Positions 32,475 through 38,546 of a stretch of 38,546 bases of DNA are shown in pieces. Position 1 is the stretch's first letter. Every line of letters starts with the position of its first letter. Both the position numbers and the translations under genes were made by a program. The stretch is from Magnetococcales bacterium (GTDB lineage: Bacteria > Pseudomonadota > Magnetococcia > Magnetococcales > JADGCL01): NCBI GenBank assembly GCA_015229005.1, contig JADGCL010000027.1, positions 1-38,546 of the forward strand. The letters run 5' to 3'. Below the pieces are notes generated by a model, which did no database searches, was not told where the DNA came from, and saw nothing but the letters and a program-made list of their open reading frames with translations.

Positions 32475-33016
32475 GGCGGCATTCCCTGGATGAGCGGCAT
32501 CGCCTCCTGTTCGAACCAACCCGGGTAAAGCGGCCCAGCCCGTTTCAAGCGAATGGTGCCCTGGGGATCGACCAGAAAGGACTCTGGGGCCCCATAGACG
32601 CCCCAGTCGATCGCAATCCGCTGTTCGGGATCGAAGGCGTGTCGGTAACCCGGATCACCGTGGCGGGACAGAAAGCGCAGCCCTCCTTCGCGGGTATCGC
32701 GGAAGTCGACGCCGATCATGGCAAAATCCGACCGGTCACGAGTCTTGCGCGCAAGCTCCATGAGGTAGGGATGCTCCGCGACACAACTCACGCACCACGA
32801 TCCCCAAAAGTTGACCAGCACCCACTTGCCCGGCTTGGCCTCCAGGACCACGGGCCCCTTGCCATCCAATCCTTCGGCAGAAAACGGAAAGGCGGGTTTG
32901 TCGAGGAGAGGCGAAGGAATGTAACGGGTGTCGACCCCGAGCCCCAGATAAAACAGGGTCAGGATCCCCATGACCGTTGCCAGCAAAGCGATTTTCCATG
33001 TGGATTTCATCGGCAT
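32471..33016 (-). CDS. ccmG: Thiol:disulfide interchange protein CcmG/DsbE
   Basis: About 181 aa. The start is uncertain between ATG 33016 and ATG 33010; longer readings lack support. An N-terminal membrane anchor (WKIALLATVMGILTLFYLGL) is followed by a thioredoxin domain with the CxxC motif NFWGSWCVSCVAEHP and the cis-Pro region YGAPESFLVDPQG. It provides reductant for heme ligation, working with CcmH. Co-translated with ccmH. Confidence 0.93.
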   Translation of the reverse strand: MPMKSTWKIALLATVMGILTLFYLGLGVDTRYIPSPLLDKPAFPFSAEGLDGKGPVVLEAKPGKWVLVNFWGSWCVSCVAEHPYLMELARKTRDRSDFAMIGVDFRDTREGGLRFLSRHGDPGYRHAFDPEQRIAIDWGVYGAPESFLVDPQGTIRLKRAGPLYPGWFEQEAMPLIQGMPP

Positions 33017-33134
33017 CACCCGGAAGAATCGTAAACGTTCACCGAAAGTACAGAACCAGAATTCTTGATCAGATTGACCGATGTCGAACAAGAACCTACA
33101 AAAAAAGACAATATCGAAAGTGGTTGGGGGAGCC

Positions 33135-33188
33135 CGAGGGGGAGGCTCGGCCTGCCCCCTCGGTGGGGGTTCGGGGGCGAAGCCCCTG
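33135..33188 (-). terminator. Hairpin pair in the ccmF-ccmG gap
   Basis: In the 207-bp gap 33017-33223 two strong stems occur: CGAGGGGG/CCCCCTCG (33135-33142 with 33155-33162) and CGGGGGC/GCCCCTG (33172-33188, GAA loop). No T-run follows on the minus strand, so they may be a partial attenuator or a dispersed intergenic repeat. The second resembles the stem after the DGR target (GAGGGGC/GCCCCTC, 3696-3712). The gap contains no gene. Confidence 0.4.
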
Positions 33189-33223
33189 AAATAACAGGAT
33201 GATACGCCCTCCCATGCCCCTCT

Positions 33224-35176
33224 TCAGGAATCCCGCCGCTTCAGGCCACGCCCCTGCCCCAGGGAGACGACCACCCCCAGCGCCATCAAGCCCGCCCCCC
33301 ACCAGATCCAGACGATCAGCGGGTTGCGGTAGCACCGGATCGCCCATCGATCATCGACCCGGTCACCCAGGACGATATAGAGATCCTCCCTCCAGGTTGA
33401 GTGGATCGCCGCCTCGGTGGTCGGCATATCGTTCCGGTGATACTGGCGTTTCTGTGGCTTGAGAAGCAGTTGGCCACCCGGACCTTCCACCACGAAGGAG
33501 GCTTCGACCGCATCCCAATTGTGCCGGGATACCTGACCGATCCCGGTAAAAGTGAGGCGCCAGCGGCCAAGCGTCGTGGAATCCCCAACCTTCATGAGGA
33601 GATCCTGCTCCTCCTGGAACAGGCCCGAGCCGATGAACCCCGCTGCCATGACCAGAATGCCCACATGCACGACGAACCCGCCGTAACGGCGCTTGTTGCG
33701 TCCGATCAGGCGGAACGGGGCCAGAAGGATGGAATCCCCGGAACGGCCTGTCCGGGCGCGAAGAGCGGCGATAAAATCCCGACCGTGGCTCACCGCCACG
33801 AAACCGATCAGCGCCGCTGTGGCCACGCCGTAGGGGTGGGCGATCCCCATTCCGAGGGCAAGGGCCGTGGCCCCGATCCCCGCAAGGGTTGGAACCAGAA
33901 GCGCCCGCAGCAGTCGCGTCCGGTCGACCCGGCGCCAGGGAATCACCGGTCCGACGCCCATCAGGAGCAGCAGGCCGAGCATGATCGGGATGAAAACTTT
34001 GTTGTAGTAGGGGCTTCCCACCGACACCTTGGCTTCGGTCAAAGTTTCGATGGCCAGGGGGTAGAGGGTCCCGAGGAGAACGGTGGCGGTCGCCACCAGC
34101 AGGAAGAGGTTATTGAACAGGAAGGCCGATTCCCGGGAAAGCGGGCTCTCAAGTCGCGCCTCGACCTTCAGCGAGTCGGCCTTGGCGACCAGGAGGCCGA
34201 ACGAGAAGAGCAGCAGCACCGCCATGAAGACCAGGATGTAGACCCCTCGCCCGGGATCGTTCGCGAAGGCGTGGACGGACGAGAGGACCCCGGAGCGCAC
34301 CAGGAACGTCCCGAGCAGGGAGAGCGCGAAGGTGGTGGTGATGAGGAACAGGTTCCAGGTCTTGAAGAGCTGCCGCCGCTCCTGCACCATCACCGAGTGG
34401 AGGAATGCCGTTGCCGTGAGCCATGGCATGAACGAGGCGTTCTCCACCGGATCCCATGCCCAATAGCCGCCCCATCCCAGTTCGTAGTAGGCCCAGTAGG
34501 CCCCGAAGACGATCCCCGTCGTGAGCATCGCCCAGGAGAAGAGCGTCCAGCGACGGGTCGCGAGAATCCACTCCTCCTCGACCCGACCGGTCAGGAGCGC
34601 CGCCATCGCGAAGGCGTAGGGGATGCCGAAGCCGACGTAGCCCATGTAGAGGAAGGGCGGGTGGAAGACCATCCCCGGATCCTGGAGCAGGGGGTTGAGA
34701 TCCCGCCCGTCCGGTGGGGGAGGGAGCATCCGCTCGAAGGGGCTGGAGAGAAAGATCACCAGGAGCAGGAACCCCGCCAGGACCGTCCCGAGAATGGCCA
34801 GGACATAGGGAATGGAGAGCGGGTGGGTGCGCCAGTGGCGCCAGGCGGCGAAGGCGATGAACAGGGAGAGAAACCAGGCCCAGAGGAGAAGGGAGCCCTC
34901 ATGGCCGCCCCACATGGCGGTGGCCAGATAAAAAATGGGCAGATCCAGGGATGCGTGGTCGGCGACGTAGGCGACGCTGAAGTCGTGTTTGAGGAAGGAA
35001 AGGATGAGCCCCGCGCACGCCAGGGTGAGGAGGGCGGCGCTGGTGAAGGCGGCCTGTCGTCCGACCCGGATCCAGACGGGACGCCCCAGGGTGATGCCCA
35101 CCAGGGGGGCCGCGATCTGTGTGAGGGCCACGAGCAGGGCCGCGATCGTGGCAAAATGGGCAATTTCAATCCACAT
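33224..35176 (-). CDS. ccmF: Heme lyase CcmF
   Basis: 650 aa, multi-spanning. The tryptophan-rich motif GWGGYWAWDPVENASFMPWL is the signature of the CcmF/CcsA heme-handling family. Additional His residues and the periplasmic domains are in place (LLQDPGMVFHPPFLYMGYVG). It receives heme from CcmE and ligates it to apocytochrome with CcmG/H. Length is normal and the gene appears intact. It is preceded by ccmE with a 51-bp gap. Confidence 0.96.
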   Translation of the reverse strand: MWIEIAHFATIAALLVALTQIAAPLVGITLGRPVWIRVGRQAAFTSAALLTLACAGLILSFLKHDFSVAYVADHASLDLPIFYLATAMWGGHEGSLLLWAWFLSLFIAFAAWRHWRTHPLSIPYVLAILGTVLAGFLLLVIFLSSPFERMLPPPPDGRDLNPLLQDPGMVFHPPFLYMGYVGFGIPYAFAMAALLTGRVEEEWILATRRWTLFSWAMLTTGIVFGAYWAYYELGWGGYWAWDPVENASFMPWLTATAFLHSVMVQERRQLFKTWNLFLITTTFALSLLGTFLVRSGVLSSVHAFANDPGRGVYILVFMAVLLLFSFGLLVAKADSLKVEARLESPLSRESAFLFNNLFLLVATATVLLGTLYPLAIETLTEAKVSVGSPYYNKVFIPIMLGLLLLMGVGPVIPWRRVDRTRLLRALLVPTLAGIGATALALGMGIAHPYGVATAALIGFVAVSHGRDFIAALRARTGRSGDSILLAPFRLIGRNKRRYGGFVVHVGILVMAAGFIGSGLFQEEQDLLMKVGDSTTLGRWRLTFTGIGQVSRHNWDAVEASFVVEGPGGQLLLKPQKRQYHRNDMPTTEAAIHSTWREDLYIVLGDRVDDRWAIRCYRNPLIVWIWWGAGLMALGVVVSLGQGRGLKRRDS

Positions 35177-35227
35177 GAGCTTCCCCGCCGGCGCCGGCGA
35201 CCCGCCCCCCCGCCCGACCGGCGGTGG

Positions 35228-35680
35228 TCATTGGAGTGATTTCATCAGGGATTGCTTGGACTTGGCGATCCCTTCCTGGCTCATCTCGATTGGGACATAA
35301 TCCTCGGAGTGTTTGGCCAGAATGGTCCCCGCCGGGAAATCACCCTCCGTTGGCCAAACCCCTTCCACGACCACCCCCTGACCTTCGCGGAAGAGGTCGG
35401 GCACCATCCCCTCGTAGCGGACGGGCAGTTGGGTGGTGCCGTCGGTCACGAGGAAGCGGATCTTCAGGGATCCCGGCTCCTTGTGCAAGGAACCCTCCTG
35501 GACCATGCCCCCGATACGGATCTTCTTCCCCGCCAGGCCCGCCGACTGGGCGGCGATCTCCGTGGGGGTGTAGAAATAGACCAGCGAGCCGGTGAAGGAG
35601 GTCACCACCAGGGCCAGGAGCGCTCCCCCCACAACCACCAGGGTGACGAGCAACAGGGCCCGACGCTTTTTCGCGGTCAT
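35228..35680 (-). CDS. ccmE: Heme chaperone CcmE
   Basis: 150 aa. One N-terminal membrane anchor (ALLLVTLVVVGGALLALVV) then an OB-fold beta domain. The heme-binding His is in ILAKHSEDYVP, the usual (K/R)H(D/E)xxYxP motif. It accepts heme from CcmC and passes it to CcmF. It starts within the ccmD stop (ATGA). Confidence 0.95.
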   Translation of the reverse strand: MTAKKRRALLLVTLVVVGGALLALVVTSFTGSLVYFYTPTEIAAQSAGLAGKKIRIGGMVQEGSLHKEPGSLKIRFLVTDGTTQLPVRYEGMVPDLFREGQGVVVEGVWPTEGDFPAGTILAKHSEDYVPIEMSQEGIAKSKQSLMKSLQ

Positions 35681-35823
35681 GGGGCCTGCTCCTGCCCGTT
35701 CCTGAATTGTTCCAACGCTGTTGCCAGCCGGCGTCCCTCCCGGCGCCAGACGATCCAGGCCCCGCCATAGACACCCAGGGCGATGGCGTAGACGGCAAGG
35801 ACGTAGGTTGCGTAGTCACTCAT
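35677..35823 (-). CDS. ccmD: Cytochrome c maturation protein CcmD
   Basis: 48 aa, too short for most ORF lists. A single transmembrane helix (YATYVLAVYAIALGVYGGAW) is followed by basic WRREGRR, which is the normal CcmD plan. It overlaps ccmC upstream and ccmE downstream by four bases each (ATGA both times). It helps release holo-CcmE from the CcmABC complex. Position exactly between ccmC and ccmE makes the call safe. Confidence 0.92.
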   Translation of the reverse strand: MSDYATYVLAVYAIALGVYGGAWIVWRREGRRLATALEQFRNGQEQAP

Positions 35824-36506
35824 GCCAGTTCCCTTTCCACCTCCAGGGCGGTGAGCAGGCGCCGGTCACGCACGGCCCGGGCCTTGACCGCGAGAAGATA
35901 GGCCCCCATCGCGACGAAGGCGATCGACATGATCACCAGCGGGGTCAGAAGCGGGCCGGTGATGCTTGGTTTGCCGCCGCCGCCCAGCGAGGCCGGCTGA
36001 TGCAGGGTCCGCCACCATTGGACCGAGAAGTGAATGATCGGCAGGTCCACAGCGCCGATGATGACAAGAATGGCCGTCACCCGACCGGCCCGGACCGCAT
36101 CGTCCATGGCGCTGCGCATGGCGATGATGCCGACGTAGAGGATGAACAGGACCAATACCGAGGTCAAACGTGCATCCCAGGCCCACCAGGTCCCCCACAT
36201 CGGTTTGCCCCAGATGGAGCCCGAGGCCAGCGTTACCGCGGCGAAGGCCGCTCCGACCGGGGCGGCGGCCTCGGCGATGATATCGGCGCCCTCCCCTTTT
36301 TTCCACAGGTGGTGGACACTCGCCAGGGTCAGCACGAGATAGGCGAAAAGGGCCATTTTCGCCGAGGGGACGTGGACGAAGAGGATGCGCACCGCCCCCC
36401 CTTGTTGGAAATCGGCCGGGGCGTTCCAGACGAACCACAGACCCGTCGCCAGCAGGATCAGGGTGATCACTCCGAGCAGCGTTTGCAGCTTGAGAAAGCG
36501 ATCCAT
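35820..36506 (-). CDS. ccmC: Heme exporter/maturation protein CcmC
   Basis: 228 aa from the ATG at 36506; a GTG at 36515 is the alternative, closer to the GAGGAG site. Six hydrophobic segments are visible. The motif WGTWWAWDARLTS is the tryptophan-rich heme-handling loop, flanked by His in VHVPSAKMALF and HFSVQWWRTLHQ. It loads heme onto CcmE with help from CcmAB and CcmD. Confidence 0.95.
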   Translation of the reverse strand: MDRFLKLQTLLGVITLILLATGLWFVWNAPADFQQGGAVRILFVHVPSAKMALFAYLVLTLASVHHLWKKGEGADIIAEAAAPVGAAFAAVTLASGSIWGKPMWGTWWAWDARLTSVLVLFILYVGIIAMRSAMDDAVRAGRVTAILVIIGAVDLPIIHFSVQWWRTLHQPASLGGGGKPSITGPLLTPLVIMSIAFVAMGAYLLAVKARAVRDRRLLTALEVERELA

Positions 36507-36515
36507 CGGTGTCAC

Positions 36516-37181
36516 TCACTCCTCGACCAGCCAGCCGAAGGCCCAGGGGGCCAGGGCCAGGTAGACGATGTCAAAGATGACCATCAGGCGCAACCAGTCA
36601 CCGATTTCGCCTCCCTGCAGGAGCGCCGAGGCCGCCTGCACACCGGCGATCAGGAGGGGGGCGACCAGGGGCAGCAACAGCAGGGCCAGCAGGGTTTCCC
36701 GGGACCGGGCCGCCTGGGTCATGACCGCCAGCAGCACTCCGAGGGCGGTCAGGCCGAGTGTGCCCAAAACCAGGATCCCCAACAACGGAAAAAACGCATC
36801 CCAGGCCTCCACGTTGAAGAGAATGAAGGCGAGCGGCAGGAGTCCTGCCTCCACAATGAGCGTCAACACGAGATTGCCCAGCCATTTGCCGAGGAAGATC
36901 ACTCCCCGTGGCGCCGGGGCCAGGAGCAGTCCCTCGAAGGCGCCATCCTCTTCTTCGGCCTGGAAGACCCGTCCCAGGCCCACCAGACTGGTGAAGAGGA
37001 TCGTGACCCACAGAAGCCCCGGCAACAAGCGCCTCGCCTCGGCACGATCCGGGTCGAAGGCGGCCTGGAAGATCACCAGGACCGCCACGGCGAAAAAGAG
37101 CATCGACGAGAGGGTCGCCCGCCGGCGAAAGTCCCCCATCATATCTTTCCAGGCGATTCGGTAGGCGGCGATGAACATCAT
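36516..37181 (-). CDS. ccmB: Heme exporter permease CcmB
   Basis: 221 aa membrane protein with about six hydrophobic helices and the family-typical ESG-like cytoplasmic region (EEEDGAFEGLLLAPAPRGVI). Pairs with CcmA as an ABC complex that uses ATP to release holo-CcmE. The ATG overlaps the CcmA stop (ATGA). Confidence 0.94.
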   Translation of the reverse strand: MMFIAAYRIAWKDMMGDFRRRATLSSMLFFAVAVLVIFQAAFDPDRAEARRLLPGLLWVTILFTSLVGLGRVFQAEEEDGAFEGLLLAPAPRGVIFLGKWLGNLVLTLIVEAGLLPLAFILFNVEAWDAFFPLLGILVLGTLGLTALGVLLAVMTQAARSRETLLALLLLPLVAPLLIAGVQAASALLQGGEIGDWLRLMVIFDIVYLALAPWAFGWLVEE

Positions 37182-37846
37182 GGAGTTTCCCGAGGGGCTG
37201 TTGTCTGCTCGGCAATCAGCCGTCCCTCCTCGAGGCGCCGGATTTGTGGCGACAGGGGGGCCACCCGCTCGGGGTCATGGCTCGCCAGGATGATCGTCCC
37301 CCCGCCGCGCAGGTAGCCGCCGAGGAGGTCGTTGAGCCAGGAGACCCCCGCATGGTCCAGGGCGGAGTAGGGTTCGTCGAGGAGCAGGAGCGCGGGTTTG
37401 GCCGGCAGGATCCGCGACAAGGCCAATCGCTTGCGCATGCCGGCGGAAAACCCCCGCACCGGTCGTTCCGCATGGAGGGCGAGGCCGACCGCCGCCACCG
37501 CTTCGCGCAGGGCCTCCGTTGTCGGGCGAAGCCCTCTCAGATCGCAGAAGAACCGGAGGTTCTCGACAGGAGTCAGATGGCCGTAAAGATGCGTGTGGTG
37601 GCCCACATAGACCAGTCGCCGCCGCAACTCCGAGCCTTCCTCAGACGCCAGGAGACCATCGAGCCGATAGCTTCCCCGTTGCGGACGATAGCCGGTCGCG
37701 AGGATCGTCAGGAGGGTGGATTTGCCCGAGCCATTGGCCCCGTACAAGGCGATGCACTCGCCGTCGGCGCTCGCCAGATCCACCCCGCGAAGCACCTTCT
37801 GCCGACCGAAAGCGTAGTGGATTCCCTCTGCGTGGATCCGGGCCAT
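37178..37846 (-). CDS. ccmA: Heme exporter ATP-binding protein CcmA
   Basis: 222 aa from the ATG at 37846; longer readings run into the upstream hairpin region. Walker A GANGSGKST, signature FSAGMRKRLALSRIL and Walker B ALLLLDEPYSALD, with an H-loop (ILASHDPERV), are all intact. First gene of the ccm run, so the promoter should lie in 37847-37985, a 139-bp gap holding two hairpins. Confidence 0.96.
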   Translation of the reverse strand: MARIHAEGIHYAFGRQKVLRGVDLASADGECIALYGANGSGKSTLLTILATGYRPQRGSYRLDGLLASEEGSELRRRLVYVGHHTHLYGHLTPVENLRFFCDLRGLRPTTEALREAVAAVGLALHAERPVRGFSAGMRKRLALSRILPAKPALLLLDEPYSALDHAGVSWLNDLLGGYLRGGGTIILASHDPERVAPLSPQIRRLEEGRLIAEQTTAPRETP

Positions 37847-37897
37847 GGCCCCCTTTCCGATCTTCCGGGCGGAGACTCCGCCGGCCCGTTGAACTTG

Positions 37898-37965
37898 GCC
37901 GGCCATCCCTGGCCGGCACGGCCTGTTCATCGACGGGCTGACAACCGGCCCGCCATCCCTGGCGG
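37898..37965. repeat. Two REP-like hairpins upstream of ccmA
   Basis: Stems with a shared TCCC loop: GCCGGCCA-TCCC-TGGCCGGC (37898-37917) and CCGCCA-TCCC-TGGCGG (37950-37965). They lie between the SPOR gene stop and ccmA. Such intergenic hairpins are common in GC-rich proteobacteria and may end the upstream transcript, though no T-run follows. Confidence 0.6.
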
Positions 37966-37985
37966 ACCCGTCCTGAGGTGGGTGG

Positions 37986-38546
37986 TTACGGTCCGGAACC
38001 GACGATCGAGGGAGTCAGACCGAGACCGCTTCCCCGGGCCATCTGCGCTGCCTGTTCGGCCATTGCCCGGGTCATGAAAGGCCCCAGGCGCACCCGGTAG
38101 ACGCTCTTGCCGTTCACCTTCGACTCCTGTTTGTAGGTCGGCATGGTACGTCCCTGGATGCGCATTCCGGAGAGCTTCTTGACGACCTCGTCGGCCCGAT
38201 CGGCGGCAGAGAAGGAACCCAACTGGACCGAGTACTTGCTGCCGCCGGGGGGCGTAGCCGCTGCGGGGGGTTTGCCCTCTTTGCGGGCCGAAGCGGTCGC
38301 GCCCTCGCCGGACGACTTGGCCCAGGCGGTGATGGCGTCCTGACCACCGGATGCTGCAGCTTGTCCGGTTGCTGGTCCGGCGGGTGTGGTTTTCGGGGGT
38401 GTGGCAGCCGGCTGTTGGCTCTGGCTTGCCGCCGGTTTGGCTGTCTTGGCCGCCGTCGGAGGGGTTGCGGGGGTTGCCGGCTTGGCGGCTGCCGGCGGGG
38501 TTGCGGGGGTTGCCGGCTTGGCGACCGCTGGCGGGGGTGCGGGAGG
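37986..38546 (-). CDS. SPOR-domain cell-division-associated protein (5' part outside the window)
   Basis: The C-terminal 186 residues of a longer protein that continues past the right edge. The last ~80 residues are a SPOR domain (KYSVQLGSFSAADRADEVVK, VYRVRLGPFMTRAMAEQAA), which binds denuded peptidoglycan at the septum. Before it is a Pro/Ala/Thr/Lys-rich linker with repeats such as AAAKPATPATPP. An N-terminal membrane anchor would be expected upstream, outside the window. The codon-level repetition of the linker matches a GGCAACCCCCGCAACCC DNA repeat. Confidence 0.85.
   Translation of the reverse strand, partial: PPAPPPAVAKPATPATPPAAAKPATPATPPTAAKTAKPAASQSQQPAATPPKTTPAGPATGQAAASGGQDAITAWAKSSGEGATASARKEGKPPAAATPPGGSKYSVQLGSFSAADRADEVVKKLSGMRIQGRTMPTYKQESKVNGKSVYRVRLGPFMTRAMAEQAAQMARGSGLGLTPSIVGSGP

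Overview
This is GC-rich proteobacterial DNA. The right end (about 30.9-38.5 kb) is ordinary chromosome: a tRNA-Ala, uppP, a cytochrome c maturation run ccmABCDEFGH and a SPOR-domain protein, all on the minus strand. The gene content fits an alphaproteobacterium or a Magnetococcia-like lineage, but nothing here fixes the species. The rest is accessory DNA in three blocks.

Block 1 (about 0.4-6.7 kb, plus strand) is a complete diversity-generating retroelement (DGR). The target gene (670-3552) encodes a DUF4062 (TIR-like) - STAND NTPase - membrane helix - FGE/C-type-lectin protein, which is the architecture of a conflict or immune sensor, with the variable repeat (VR) at its extreme C-terminus. 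Behind it is a tightly overlapping cassette: HRDC accessory protein, Avd, a DUF2281-like antitoxin, a MazF/PemK toxin and a DGR reverse transcriptase, with the template repeat (TR) just after the RT. TR and VR differ at 21 positions over 123 aligned bases, and 20 of these are adenines in TR. A toxin-antitoxin pair translationally wedged between Avd and the RT, serving a STAND-type target, is the most striking system in the window. Imperfect ~140-bp direct repeats flank the block.

Block 2 (about 6.7-26.1 kb, minus strand) is a prophage-derived element. Read from right to left it has a small protein, DUF2924, large serine recombinase and KorB/ParB-like module; a 520-bp intergenic region with five near-identical long palindromes; a sigma-70-like factor; a ParB-like protein; a replication/recombination set (RecA-like ATPase, ssDNA-binding-like protein, SF2 helicase, Cas4/RecB-like nuclease, primase); then tail genes. 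The primase gene changes in mid-domain into the C-terminal part of a tail tape-measure protein. No terminase, portal or capsid gene is present, so the head and packaging module appears to have been lost in a deletion that fused the two genes in frame. The primase 5' region also carries four 39-bp repeats with palindromic cores, resembling an origin embedded in a replication gene.

Block 3 (about 26.25-30.53 kb, plus strand) is a LexA-like repressor with a near-perfect operator just upstream of its start, followed by two uncharacterised proteins, DNA polymerase IV (dinB) and a YheU-family protein, closely spaced or overlapping. It looks like a self-regulated SOS/mutagenesis operon, belonging either to the element or to its host flank.
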